This document shows, one piece after another, positions 41,101 through 50,000 of a stretch of 64,000 nt of DNA. Every line of letters starts with the position of its first letter. Positions within the stretch are counted from its first letter, which is position 1. The notes beneath the pieces were generated by a model. That model saw only the letters and a program-made list of their open reading frames with translations, was not told the DNA's origin and did not search any database. Source of the stretch: Pyxicephalus adspersus (lineage: Eukaryota; Chordata; Amphibia; Anura; Pyxicephalidae); assembly GCF_032062135.1 (NCBI RefSeq), contig NC_092858.1, positions 127,033,493-127,097,492 of the forward strand, given 5' to 3'. Both the position numbers and the translations under genes were made by a program.

Positions 41101-41400
41101 CCTGACATCTTTAGCTGCTTATCTTCTGACTGTCCACCAGTTTTATCATCTTGCTCCAACATAACTGAAAAGCAAACTCTTGTTCTGGTGTGTAAAAATC
41201 TTCTCCCATATCTGATATCGGGAAAGTTTCCTCGTTCCACTCAAGGAGAAATCGACAAAGTTCTTGGCATCTGCTCAGAAAATCTTACAACTGACCAGGA
41301 GGCACGGAAAATATCAGAGAAACTAATGAACATCTTGAAGCCATGGCGAGCATGTGATTTACGATTTGCATACAGATATCCAGAGTGCAAATATAGTTGA
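16422..41400 (+). CDS. DIPK2B: DIPK2B, divergent protein kinase domain 2B (5 coding exons)
   Basis: Joined exons 16422-16639, 20702-20966, 38319-38492, 39374-39662 and 41069-41400 give 1278 nt, 425 residues plus stop. All phases agree (2, 0, 0, 1). Human DIPK2B (CXorf36, DIA1R) is about 433 residues with the same blocks, as I recall it. The family is FAM69/DIPK-like: secretory-pathway proteins with a divergent kinase fold and no established substrate. Visible features are a hydrophobic N-terminal signal segment (about residues 12-31), a cysteine motif [10 protein letters not shown] (55-64), RTPDLVQ-type block LTPDLVQ (155-161), [10 protein letters not shown] in exon 3, and FPGAEGWPF (221-229). 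A THIDGDTF loop (285-292) and IID (310-312) sit where a kinase catalytic loop and metal-binding Asp would fall. The paralogue DIPK2A is excluded by sequence ([19 protein letters not shown]). KDM6A is its convergent neighbour. Confidence 0.95.
16654..17183 (+). repeat. (TCTA)n microsatellite, about 530 bp
   Basis: Nearly continuous TCTA units with scattered variants (TCTC, TCAA, TAAC, ATATC). It begins 14 bases after the first base of the DIPK2B intron 1 splice donor and is followed by a short GGT/G run. The long pure stretches near 17080-17150 suggest it is still unstable in length. Confidence 0.97.
17184..19421. other. DIPK2B intron 1, nothing recognised
   Basis: AT-rich intronic sequence. 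I see no terminal inverted repeats, no protein signature and no RNA gene. Poly-A and poly-T runs occur at about 17383-17395, 17660 and 18385. Confidence 0.4.
19422..19888. mobile_element. TA-flanked MITE, CCGTATTTTCCGG ends (copy 1)
   Basis: The left end reads CCGTATTTTCCGGCGTACAA and the right end reversed reads CCGTATTTTCCGGTGTATAA, flanked by TA on both sides (19420-19421 and 19889-19890). The subterminal phrase 'GTCGTCTTGTACGCC' repeats near the left end and 'GTCGTCTTATACGCC' near the right. The interior is GC-richer than its surroundings and contains an imperfect inverted repeat around 19600-19670 (CTTTTCAGCTTACACGAGTC). No transposase is present. Overlapping open frames here are chance products of the MITE. 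Confidence 0.8.
19889..20701. other. DIPK2B intron 1, 3' part
   Basis: Contains a possible decayed repeat at about 20165-20460 (starts 'AAGGCTCCTTTCACACTT'). A pyrimidine-poor region leads into the acceptor, which reads ATCAAAGCAG|G. No gene is seen. Confidence 0.35.
20702..20966 (+). CDS. DIPK2B: DIPK2B coding exon 2 (GC donor)
   Basis: 265 nt. The first base completes Arg73 (AG|G), then 88 codons run FENWLAPHL to LTPDLVQ with [18 protein letters not shown] and [11 protein letters not shown] in between, all matching the DIPK2B family. The exon must end in phase 0 to join GLP at the next acceptor. The base after CAG is GC, not GT: CAG|GCAAGT. A GT three codons later would break the frame. 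The tract before the acceptor is weak in pyrimidines. Confidence 0.93.
21521..23033. mobile_element. Large foldback element, about 1.5 kb
   Basis: The left arm (about 21521-21700) and right arm (about 22900-23033) are inverted. On the left it reads 'GGTTGTCACAATAGGCAA', then 'GGGCCACCAGGTGGCACTAG'. The reversed right arm reads 'GATTGTCACAACAGGCAA', then 'GGGCCACCAGGTGGCACTAG'. The outer ends 'GGAAAGAAAGAACA' and 'GGAAAGCAAGAACA' also pair. There is no coding capacity. The interior holds a GATGAAGCCTCTGCC motif near 22763, as in other amphibian foldbacks here. The TA-flanked MITE at 21733-22006 sits just inside the left arm. Confidence 0.65.
21733..22006. mobile_element. TA-flanked MITE, CCGTATTTTTCGG ends (copy 2)
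   Basis: The left end reads CCGTATTTTTCGGACTATAA and the right end reversed reads the same 20 bases, flanked by TA (21731-21732 and 22007-22008). It shares terminal motif and subterminal 'GCGTCTTATA' repeats with the element at 19422-19888, but is shorter and has a different centre. It is nested in the foldback at 21521-23033. Confidence 0.85.
23890..24180 (-). mobile_element. hAT-like non-autonomous element, decayed copy
   Basis: Read on the minus strand it starts CAGCGGCCCCCAACCTGTGG and contains GGTGCACCCCCCAGCAGGG, TATGCATCGCAGGCTCA and TTCTGGCATCATGAC. These phrases occur in the same order in the plus-strand element at 51623-51916. The distal end is not resolved and I find no target duplication. 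The open frames on both strands here arise from this repeat. Confidence 0.6.
25076..25922. mobile_element. 850 bp long inverted repeat (foldback)
   Basis: Arms of about 190 bp: left 25076-25265 and right 25735-25922. The left runs AGAAAAGACCGATTTTTGTA, AGTGGGACTTTTAAG, TATAGTTATATAAAAGAAG, then ACTCAAGCTAAAAA. The reversed right arm runs AGAAAAGACTATTTTGTA, AGTGGGACTTTTAAG, TATAGTTATATAAAAGAAG, then ACTCAAGCTAAAAA. The loop holds TTAAATCCGCTTCCTCAGGG (25345 on) and its own small hairpin, CCAAAGTGTAGGGGTC and its complement (25668-25712). No protein frame is seen. Confidence 0.8.
28340..28835. repeat. Composite dispersed repeat with SINE/L2-like core
   Basis: The core, about 28470-28605, reads TTGTAAGCTCTTCGGGGCAG, GGGTCCTCTCCTCC, TGTACAGCGCTGCGTAATAT, GTTGGCGCTCTATAAATCCT, then an AAT-rich tail. 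I know this as a very common frog repeat with an L2-like 3' tail. The flanks (28340 on, 'AAACCTCGATACTCACCT'; and 28790-28830, 'GGACTTTAGTCCCACTTTAA') look like the two ends of another repeat that the core split. Confidence 0.55.
29952..30646. mobile_element. Solo LTR-like unit with 5 bp target duplication
   Basis: A 695 bp unit begins TGTCACGATTGGGGAG and ends AAGTGTGACA, with TG...CA termini inside a short inverted repeat. It is flanked on both sides by GTAAA (29947-29951 and 30647-30651). A 4-6 bp duplication with TG...CA ends is the signature of a solo LTR left by recombination. It could instead be a cut-and-paste element with short TIRs. No internal viral or transposase coding is present and no clear AATAAA is seen, so orientation is not assigned. 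The frame at 30053-30319 is not a gene. Confidence 0.6.
32925..32995 (+). repeat. Decayed copy of the SINE/L2-like tail
   Basis: Reads TACTGTACAATACAATGCC, AAGATGTTGGTACTATACAA, then an AATAATAAT tail. This is the same order as 28545-28605 with several substitutions, so it is probably an older truncated copy. Confidence 0.5.
35790..36120 (-). mobile_element. Tc1-like transposon remnant
   Basis: On the plus strand the phrases TTTTGGATTATTGTCCTGCT, ACATGATGCTGCCACTACTA and TCTCTGGAGCAGCAATGGCT appear in the order seen in antisense Tc1-like transposase genes. The element would read on the minus strand. It is heavily mutated, ends are not located, and no catalytic residues can be read. The 135-codon frame at 35443-35850 partly overlaps it and is not a gene. 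Confidence 0.4.
36500..37341 (-). pseudogene. Retropseudogene of a zinc-knuckle protein (unidentified)
   Basis: On the minus strand a start ATG at 37184-37182 opens [20 protein letters not shown], but an in-frame stop and frameshifts follow. Further pieces in other frames read [15 protein letters not shown] (about 37020-37070) and [21 protein letters not shown] near-canonical zinc knuckle follows at about 36770-36812, [13 protein letters not shown] (C-x2-C-x4-H-x3-C). A lysine-rich tail ([15 protein letters not shown]) lies at about 36620-36670. The pieces are collinear without introns, as in a processed mRNA copy. I do not recognise the parent gene. No poly-A tail is clear at the 3' side. 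Confidence 0.55.
37342..37376 (-). pseudogene. U2 snRNA 5'-end fragment fused to retropseudogene
   Basis: The minus strand reads GCTTCTTGGCCTTTTGGCTA, then AGATCAAGTGTA. This matches the 5' end of U2 snRNA (about nucleotides 4-35) with a single mismatch. The rest of U2 is missing. It sits directly 5' of, and in the same orientation as, the retropseudogene at 36500-37341. That arrangement fits a template switch during LINE-driven reverse transcription. It is far too short to be a working U2 gene. Confidence 0.75.
37377..38318. other. DIPK2B intron 2, 3' end
   Basis: No gene or clear repeat is recognised. It ends in a good polypyrimidine tract and acceptor, TAATTTTTTTTCAG|GG, at 38305-38318. 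Confidence 0.5.
38319..38492 (+). CDS. DIPK2B: DIPK2B coding exon 3
   Basis: 174 nt, 58 codons, phase 0 at both ends (residues 162-219). It starts [17 protein letters not shown] and ends NAHPIILQ, with [13 protein letters not shown] in the middle. These are the most conserved blocks of the DIPK2 family. Acceptor TTTTTTTCAG|GGT, donor CAG|GTAACC. Confidence 0.95.
38493..39373. other. DIPK2B intron 3
   Basis: 881 bp, GT-AG, ending TTGCTATTTCAG. No gene or repeat is recognised. Minus-strand frames at 38482-38800 are antisense chance frames. Confidence 0.8.
39374..39662 (+). CDS. DIPK2B: DIPK2B coding exon 4
   Basis: 289 nt, 96 codons plus one base (residues 220-315). Starts [20 protein letters not shown] and contains the helix [15 protein letters not shown], then [16 protein letters not shown] and [16 protein letters not shown]. 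The THIDGDTF and IID segments are the kinase-like catalytic loop and metal-site equivalents (inference from fold position). The donor G|GTAAAAAAA is immediately followed by a 12-base A run. Confidence 0.95.
39663..41068. other. DIPK2B intron 4
   Basis: 1406 bp, GT-AG. A dispersed repeat lies at about 39735-39940 (phrases ACCCAATCTCGCACTGCGC and TGCATGTGTGAGATTGGC) that resembles 14370-14590 and part of 22510-22640. The acceptor is preceded by a run of T (CTTTTTTAG). Confidence 0.75.
41069..41400 (+). CDS. DIPK2B: DIPK2B coding exon 5 and stop
   Basis: 332 nt. The first two bases complete Glu316, then [35 protein letters not shown] and the C-terminus [15 protein letters not shown] before TGA at 41398-41400. 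The cysteines in DIFSCL, SDCP, SSCS and the RYPECKY end match the family. The C-terminus is a few residues shorter than the human protein as I recall it. Confidence 0.95.
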
Positions 41401-41918
41401 CATATAATGCTAAGCAAGACCTGCTATATGGTATAGTACTGGGATTTGGGGTGCATCGAGAGTAACAGCAATGTTTATGATAAAACAGCTAATATTATAA
41501 AATTCATAAAGTAGAGGACAAACTACACAGTAATGTTGGGACATATTTGGACTTCTAACAACCTGTGGTTTGCCCATAGAGGGAAGAACAACAAGTTCAC
41601 TTTAATGATGGACCTGCGGTAATTTTATACTGTTTTGATAATGTTTACAGTGCACCCTACTGCTCCACTGCTGGGTGGTAGAAACAAATACTCAGATCTC
41701 TGAATATAAGAGAATGAATCTCCATTCTCTAATGTGATGGAACAGGAGCTTGCCAGTTGGCCATTTAGGCATCCCAACATATCACATGGGGGTAAAGAGT
41801 TCTTGACTTTTTGTAATCTTTCAGTCATAGCTTGGAGCTTACATAGATCTCTTTACTCCTGGCAGAAAACTGGAGCAGGTAAGAGAGAAAGAAAGAATTA
41901 ACATCTGCAGGAACTGGC

Positions 41919-41924
41919 AATAAA
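41919..41924 (+). terminator. Candidate DIPK2B poly(A) signal AATAAA
   Basis: AATAAA 519 bases after the DIPK2B stop codon, on the sense strand. It is the first canonical hexamer I noted downstream. Nothing else in the sequence proves its use. Confidence 0.35.
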
Positions 41925-43035
41925 GCTGTGGTCTACTTTTACATTCCATAGATAGATTAGCAAAGACCCTGGTTTCGGTGGAGCCACATGCCAACACACT
42001 TGGAGCATGTTGTGTTGGTCCAGTGCTAACTGTTAATATCCATTGCTAACTGTGAAAATCAGGTTTTAAACCAAAAAAAAAAAGACACTTTGCAAATGCA
42101 TGACGTTAATTTTAAAGATTGTAACTCCCATCCTTTCTGAATACCATTCAAAAATGAAATTTTTAGGTTAAAGATGTATTAATGGCTTGTATTTTCTAAG
42201 AATACTGATAAAACTAAAAATAGCTTTCAATACAGGTGTTTTGAACATGTATGATACTGTAACAAAAACTCTACAAAAGATGTGGTTAACAAAGAGAAAT
42301 AGGTAATTTGGAATTTGTATTTCAGTAAATTTAGTCATTTAAACTATACTGTTTTGGGGTTAATTTCATTCATTTGTATTTAGTATTTTATATGCATTGG
42401 TGTACTGTTTATATACACTTATATAACTTATATAACTTTTCCAAATAATGTTTTAAAAAGAGGTGCATCCAGCACACAGGTTTCACATAGCCTTATATGT
42501 TTTGTGTGTGAACACAACAAAAACTGCTTGCCTTCAGACTTTCTTTCTTTTTCATTTAAACCTTAAAGAGCAGACGAATGATTTGCTGATCTGATTTAGT
42601 TAAGTGTTAATTTAAAACTAAATGCTATGTAAGACTATGTAAACAGCCCCTTTACAGAAAAGTATAGATTAGACTGGTATGTCCTGTCAAGTGTCACAGT
42701 GTTGTGTCCTGACAAACCCTGGAGGTGAAAAAATAGCTTTAACCATCTATTAGGTATAAAAAGTGGAAAGAGGGGTTTTGTTGGCAGAACAGTAAAGCGA
42801 TAATTTATTTAGCACATGTTCAAAAAAAAGTTGAAATCAAAGCAGTCAATAGATAATTAATGCATGTAATGGATGCTTCTAGACAAAGTTTCACTATTCA
42901 CATTATAGGTGAATGAATTTGTAAGTGCTATTTATGAAATACTTTTATAACTCATATGCATATGTGTACACTATATGACTTGTAAACCTTACCCTGAAGA
43001 AGCCAGACAAGACGAATGTCAGGAAAAAGAGACTA
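41925..43035. other. Intergenic, nothing recognised
   Basis: AT-rich DNA between the two convergent genes. It may include more DIPK2B 3' UTR if a later poly(A) site is used. I see no repeat ends and no exon. Confidence 0.4.
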
Positions 43036-43361
43036 AAGCTACGTACACACGTCAGATTTTTATCGCCCGATAATCGGCATCGGCCAATTATCGGGCGAAA
43101 ATCTGCCGTGTGTACAGTCGGTGTCGTCCATCGTCCGGACGACCGACCTGCCGGATCCACGGACGATGGACGACAGCCGATCCTAATGAAAGGGAAGGGG
43201 AGAGCGCGCAGCAGGGTGCCGCTCCGTCGCTCTCCCCCTCCCCTCTTCATAGAGCATGAATCGTTCATGCTATCGTTCATGCATCGTGCACTCCCTTGTC
43301 GTTGGAAAGGATCGTGAAAGATCCTTTCCAACGACAAAAATTGGAAGTGTGTACGCAGCTT
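43036..43361. mobile_element. TA-flanked MITE with AAGCT(A/G)CGTACACAC ends
   Basis: The left end is AAGCTACGTACACAC and the reversed right end is AAGCTGCGTACACAC, flanked by TA (43034-43035 and 43362-43363). The 326 bp interior is GC-rich against AT-rich flanks. It has two internal hairpins: ATCGCCCGATAAT with ATTATCGGGCGA near the left end, and repeats of GATCCTTTCCAACGACA near the right end. I know this as an abundant frog MITE. The open frames at 42945-43456 are artefacts of its GC-rich interior. Confidence 0.85.
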
Positions 43362-43653
43362 TACTATGTCCAAATAAAATAGACCTTTCAGACTCTCCTG
43401 ATCAATCATACTTATATAATGTCAATACTGAATCTCTGTCTAGAAGCATCAATTAATTGTCTTTTGTCTGCTTCGGTTTTAACTTTTTATGTGCTACATA
43501 AATTATTGCTTAACTTTTCTGTTAACAAAACCTCTCTTGGCATGTATAGACAGTTAAAACTACTTTTTACTTTTACAAAAATGTTTTACTTTTTCTGATT
43601 TTCATTTCAAACTTGGACCAGAACCCCAGGGTCACCCAGGTTCTCCCATGATA

Positions 43654-43877
43654 GGGCCTGATGTAATAAAGCTCCCCAAGGCTGGAGAGGATACACTTTT
43701 AAGGGTGAACCTGGGTGATCAAGCACATCTGGAAAATAATTATTCAAAGTTATTTGCTATCTGCTAGCAAATGTTTGAAATTCTGTACCAGATCCATTTC
43801 AGGTTTGCTGGATCACCCAGCTTCACTGATGAAAGTGTATCCTCTTCAGCCTTGGAGAGCTTTAATAAATCAAGCCC
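43654..43877. mobile_element. Foldback MITE, TTTATTAAAGCTC family, copy 1
   Basis: The left arm GGGCCTGATGTAATAAAGCT, AAGGCTGGAGAGGATACACT pairs with the reversed right arm GGGCTTGATTTATTAAAGCT, AAGGCTGAAGAGGATACACT. The arms run on to the centre (CTGGGTGATC), so nearly the whole 224 bp folds back. No coding sequence. Confidence 0.75.
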
Positions 43878-43957
43878 AATGTAAGAATATCCCAAAGCAT
43901 CAGCATGGCTAGAAATGACACAAAAATAATTATGCAGTTTATATGTAGGTACCTGAA

Positions 43958-43959
<2 letters not shown>

Positions 43960-44013
<54 letters not shown>

Positions 44014-44025
44014 ATAATATATATC
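43960..44025. repeat. (AT)n microsatellite
   Basis: About 25 uninterrupted AT units followed by an imperfect stretch. It lies between two copies of the same foldback MITE family. Confidence 0.95.
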
Positions 44026-44206
44026 ACCCAAGACTATCATGTGAGAAACTGGGTGATCAAGCAGACCCAGAATGAAAACATTTGCCAAAAAATACAGTAG
44101 GAAATTATGTTACCATATCCATTCTAGGTTTGCTGGATCACCCAGGTTCTCCCATGATAGTCTTTCTTCTCCAGCTCTGGATAGGTTTAATAAATCAGGT
44201 TCAATA
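44026..44206. mobile_element. Foldback MITE family, copy 2 (partial)
   Basis: Contains CTGGGTGATCAAGCAG and the reverse-pairing TTTGCTGGATCACCCAG, ending TTTAATAAATCAGGTTC. The left terminus is replaced by the AT repeat and sequence next to it, so this copy is incomplete. Confidence 0.6.
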
Positions 44207-44659
44207 GTTATATAATATAAAACATTTTCTAATTATACTTGTTTAATTTTTGTTATTATACAGTTAATAGTCACCTGTCACTTCTGCAGAGTTTTAACAA
44301 TTGTGAAGAGCAATAGTGGGGCCTGCTGACCACAGCATCTTGCCAGCCTGCCCAACCTCCCCATGCCCCCAGGCTAGGTGCTTGTCCCAGAACCCAACGC
44401 TGATATGCAAAACCGTGTGGGTTTGTGACTGAGGTCTGCAATGGAAGTCTATAACTATCAAGATGTAAATAAAACCATGCTGCAAGTTAATAAACTGAGT
44501 TTGTAAAGCAAACCTACGTTTTAAAGCAAAATTGGTAATTTTGCAAGACTGTATAAATATATTTTTAAATATAATATACAGCAACAGTTTAATTAAAAAG
44601 TTAACTTTCAATAAAAAAGTACTTAAACTTTAGTGATGTGATCATGTCCAGACAGAGTG

Positions 44660-44863
44660 AGCCCTGATGTATTAAGGAATTCCAAGACAGGAGAAAACTA
44701 TAATAGGAGAGCCTGGGTGATCCAGCAAAACTGGAATGAATCTAGTCCAGATCTGAAAACATTTGACAATAGCAAAGGATTTTTTAAGAAATTTGTTTCA
44801 TGTTTTCTTCACCCAGGTTCTCTTATGATAGTCTATCTTGGAGAGCTTTAATAAATCAAGTAC
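44660..44863. mobile_element. Foldback MITE family, copy 3
   Basis: Left AGCCCTGATGTATTAAGG, GCCTGGGTGATCCAGC; right TTCACCCAGGTTCTC, GGAGAGCTTTAATAAATCAA. Same order as the copies at 43654 and 44026 but more diverged and with a shortened centre. Confidence 0.65.
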
Positions 44864-47089
44864 CATTGTTCCAAATTCTGTACAGAAGCAATCTCAAAGT
44901 ATATTGTAGGCTGGACACAAGAAGCAATTTAGGATTACTCTTACTGTTAATTTGGTTTCCACAAACTCCTTCATGACAGCCACAAAGAGCTTGCCCGTTC
45001 CACCTAACTGTAATGGAGAAGCAGACGATGAAAAGACCCCTTCCACCATTACATCCTTAGTACTTTTATTATTACCTACTTAACATATAGGGTTGTTTTG
45101 GGATTTGGGATTTGTGAAAAACCAAATCACTGGAAAGAATCATTTTCAATGTATTATCTCTTCTCCTCCATGACAGACACTGACATGATGAGGCCAGGAC
45201 TACATCTGGTAAGACCTTTTGCCCAAAGGACAGATTCCTAATTGACAAAATATTCAACTGCTTAATTGTGGTAAATAAACCAGATTGCAGGCTTATATAA
45301 AGAATTTGCTTCAGAGATATGGATGCATTCTCCACCCAAGAATCTTTACTAATTCAGTGGAGTGTGGCCCAATACTACCCTTTGTTTCATAAACCATGTT
45401 TTTAGGTAATTCTCGTTTCCTAAAATCTTGTACCTAATGTTCAATATACACGTCTGCTTACCCCAAGGATGTAAAATTTGAGTGCCAAATCATTCCTAGG
45501 ACCTTGTAAAAATTAGGAATTATACTTTCTGTTCCTTGTGAAACTTAGAAACTATCTTTGGAAAGGAGGAGTTAAAATTTAGAATTAGGCTTTAATATAT
45601 GGCCAAATAAATCACAGGGTTTCGTCCAGGATGACAGGTACATATGCCCCAGATACAGGTGATATGCAGAGTATTTTTCTGTTTAGTCAGTTTTCCTTTT
45701 AACCTGAAGGTGGTGTTGAAGTACCAGGCTTCTTGGCCAGGTGGGGGAGCTAAAGAGGCCTGGGTGTAACTGTCTCACCTGAAATGCATCCTGGAAATTA
45801 GGCTGGGGATATAAACTCCCAGCCTGCTGATTCCTGTGTCTCTGTCTTGGCTGGTGAACTGTAAAGACACAGACTTTGTTACAAAACATAAATGGTTAGG
45901 GCCTTAGAGTCCTGCACAGAACTAGGTTGGGCTGGATTTCTAGTTAATGGAACTAACAGTGAGTTAGTGGCCAAGTGGCCAGGCTTTATTTTGCTGTTTG
46001 TTTTATTTTGTCTGTTTTTGGTGGAAATAGTTGTAAGTGAAATAAACCCTTGATGCACTTAAAACCTGCTGGCCCGGTTTCCTGCTAGAAACACCCCTGT
46101 TGCTACGGGTGATCTCACAATATCATTAGTTCCGGTCTTTCTTTTCTAAATATCAGTCTTAATTCTACAGCAGTTTTTAAGGGAATGTTGGCAAGTATAC
46201 AATATCTGTACCTTTACTGCACTTAACATAAAAAATTGTGTACAGAGGGATGAACTGGCAAGCAATGATGAAAACAATTAATACATCAACATACAGGCAA
46301 ACCTAAGCAAACAATCCTAAACTATGACACTACTTCAAGCATATAGCAATAATTTAGCTTCATATTGGGGACTTCTGTTGCAAAATGTTTGCTCAGCTAT
46401 TTCTGCTTCTCCTCAATTGTCCTCTCCCATCTGTCCGCTTTGTCTATGTATCAGTATGTATATCTTCCCATCATCTTAGCAGACCAGATAATTTCTATAT
46501 CAATAAAGGGCTAAATATTAAAACTAAAAGTTAAACCTGTAACTACATGATTTTTATATATAGAAATCATAAAAATGACTATAAGAACACAATCTCCCAT
46601 AATCTCGGAAAAATACACAGTAGTGTTAAGGGGGAGACATCATGCCTCTATCCCATTTCGCCCCCTAAATTCATACCATGTATAGATATCTAACATTCAC
46701 TGAAACATTCCCTTGTGGAGAATCAATTACTGCCAATGAAACATATGGACCTAGAAGGTTATCCACTAAGAAATGTTCCAGTGAATGTCAGATCCAAAGC
46801 TTTATAAACAGACCCCTTAGAAACGATGACGCCCTCTGAACACCCTGGATCCCCTTATACTTTCCTGCCAATTTTACAATAGATTTTTTTATGGTTTAAA
46901 GTCCTTCTCATCTCCTCTATATGGCTTTTAATTGTGATGACAGATCCTGAATACTATAACCTCCCCCCCCTTACCTTCTTCCTCAAATCATTCTTTGCAG
47001 TTTCCCTTTTTTTTTAGCCCTACCCCCCCCTCCCCCCTCCCTCCTTTTTGTTGTTCCCGCTTTTTTTGAGTTAGAGTTTATATTGTATA
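44864..47089. other. Intergenic, possible LTR remnant at 45.6-46.1 kb
   Basis: At about 45790-46120 there is a TATA-like GGGATATAAACTCCCAGC, then GTGAAATAAACCC about 240 bases later, then GGTGATCTCACA. This order (TATA box, poly(A) signal, CA end) resembles an LTR, but I cannot locate its start or a target duplication. The C-rich stretch 46965-47045 may be the 3' UTR of an L1-like element into which the CR1 at 47.1 kb inserted. No gene is seen. Confidence 0.3.
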
Positions 47090-47093
47090 TTCA

Positions 47094-50000
47094 TTGGCAG
47101 GATATAAATTGGGTTTTCTGAGCTCTTTTGTATTTGCAATGTTGCAGCTAAACGCATGGCTTATGTCCTGGTGTAGAAGGGAAGGGTTTGGGTTCATAGA
47201 GCACTGGGCTGACTTTTTATTGGGGTACAACTTGTATGCCAGAGATGGTTTGCACCTAAATGAAAGGGGGTCTGCTAGAGGAAATATTTAGGGGAATGGT
47301 GGAGGGATATTTAAACTAGGACAGAAGGGGGTGGGACAGTCAAATAAGGTGGCAGAAAGGTTAGTCAGGGGTCAGACACTAGTGGAGGGTGGATTGGGGA
47401 TAGTTGGGGGGAGGATTATGGATAATTGTAAGAAGCTTCAATGTTACAAACAAACATTGGATTGTGCAGTACTAGTTGTACTGAAAAACAAAATGATTTG
47501 GCAAACAATGATGATAAAAGCAGCAATGGTTTTAAGAGCCTGTTCACCAATGCTACAAGTCTAGCAAACAAGATAGGGGAGTTGGAAACGATATTGAGTG
47601 AGGAGAATATTTTGTGAGGAGTCAATATTCCTGGGTATACTCTCTTTCGTAAAGACAGAGTCAAACGAAAGGGTGGTGGTGTCTGTCTATATGTGAGAAG
47701 TGATCTAAAAGTGAATGTGAAAGAAAACATTGCGGATGGAACAATCGATGAGGTTGAGGCATTATGGGTGGAATTGAATGTGGGGTTTAATAACACACAA
47801 TTAATTATTGGAGTCTGCTTTAGGCCCCCCAGTGCTAAGGAAGAAATAGAAAATCGACTACTAGCACAGATAGAAAAAGCAGCAAAAAGTGGAAGTGTTT
47901 TAATCATGGGAGATGTCAACTACCCTGACATTGACTGGAGTAATGGCACTACAGGAACAGCAAAAGGGAGGAAAATTGTGAATTTAATACAAGATAATTT
48001 TATGGCAGTTTATAGAAGCCCCAACTAGAAATGATACTCTGCTGGACCTAGTTCTTTCTAACAATGCAGAGCTTATAACAAATGTGCAAATAAAAGAGAA
48101 TCTGGGTAGCAGTGACCATAATATGATTTCATTTAATGTAAGCTGTAAACAGGAAGCAAAAACAGGAGAGATAAAAACATTTAATTTAAGAGAGCAAGTT
48201 TCCCATTATTAAGGGCTGCTCTCTGTGACTTGGACTGGGAGACAATATTGTCCTCAACACAGAACAGAAATGGGAATGTTTCAAGTCTGTTCTACAAAAG
48301 CAAACTGAAAAATATATTCCAATGGGTAATAAGTTTTAGAGGCTAAAATTAAAACCTATTTGGCTTACAGACAAAAATATAAAAATGAAGGATCACCTTC
48401 ATCATTTGAAACCTATAAAGAATATAACAAAAGATGTAAAAAGGAGATAAAATGTGAAAAACTTCAAAATGAAAGACAGATTGCAAAGGAAAGTAAGGCA
48501 AACCCCCAAACTTTTTTCAAATATTTTAACAGCAAAAAGATCAGATCTGAGCATGTAGGCTCCTAAAAGTTGCTGGGTTGGTAACTAGGGATAAAGACAA
48601 GGCAGATTTACTAGTACACTAAGGAAAATGACAGAGCTCAAGTTCAAATTCATAATAGCAATGTCATTGCCTTAAATGAGTCAAAATGGCTCAGAATTGA
48701 TCTGATTGAGAAACCGCTGGGAAAAATTAAGGTTGACATGCACCAGGACCTGATGGATTACATCCACGTGTCCTCAAAGAGCTGAGCTCAGTTATTTCAA
48801 AGCCATTATTTCTAATTTTTAGAGACCCTTTAGTCACTGTCAAGGTACCGATGGATTGGCGTAAGGCCAATGTGGTTCCTATCTTCAAAAAAGGAGCAAA
48901 GTCATTACCAGGTAACTACAGACCAGTTAGTTTAACCTCCCTAGCGGTAATCCCGAGTGTGACTCGGGGTGGCTTTTACATGCAAAAAGCGGTAACCTTG
49001 AGTCACACTCGGGGTAACTTTAAGGGCCCCCCTTACCTTTGCCCCGCGCTCCAGCAGCGATCGGATGGTCCCGCTGTGAAGCTGGGACGCCATTCCGTCG
49101 GGGGGGCGTGGCTGGGCGGGAAATTTAAAAGCAGATTATTGAGTAATTGGCTTTTAAATACCATCCGGGTCCCAGCCACGCCGCTGCTCCCATCAGCGGC
49201 CACCCCCAGAATTTGCTATTGCTGCTCGTATCTGCAGTGAGATGTGAAGGACAATGCAGAAGTCCTGCATTGTGCTTTGCATCTCTCTGGAGATGCAGAG
49301 CAGCTCCAGCATCTGTGTGAGACAGACGGGAAATCCCCACTCACATCACCCCAGGAGGATGTCATCTTCCGGGTGATGTGATTGGTGAAGTATGGGGGTG
49401 TGTCTGGGAGGGAAATTTAAAAGCAGATTACAATGTAATCTGCTTTTAAATGGTTTTTAGAGTGCAAAAACACCACACAACATGAAATAAAAATTAAAGT
49501 ACATTTTTAAATTTAAATTTTATTTTAAGATTACATTATTGTCTATTATTTCATTATTTTTAAAAATTATTATTTATAATTATGTATTATATTATAATTT
49601 ATGATTTTAATATAATAAATAAATATAATTATCATACCCAGGAGGTAATCCTAAGAATTACAGGCTCACAATATAAACAAAAATTTCTATGCAAAAAAAA
49701 TAGGATCACTTTTTGCATCAAAAAACTGACAGAATTACAACACTAGGGGGTTTAATTGTCCATAGTTGGAAAGGTCCTAGAGAGTTTGATAAAGAGCCAC
49801 ATGGAGGAGTTTCTGCTAGAAAATAATATTATAAGTGATAGTCAGCATGGCTTCAAGAAAGACAGAAGTTGTCAAACAAATTTACTGTCTTTCTTTGAGG
49901 AAGTAAACAGGTAGACAGTGGAATATCAGTTGATATAGTTTGACACTGTACCCCACAGACAGTTAATATGCAAGTTAGGGTCGAAAGGTTTAGAAAAGTC

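Noticed and set aside
42945..43409. 154-codon minus-strand open frame
   Set aside because: It is made by the GC-rich interior of the TA-flanked MITE at 43036-43361.
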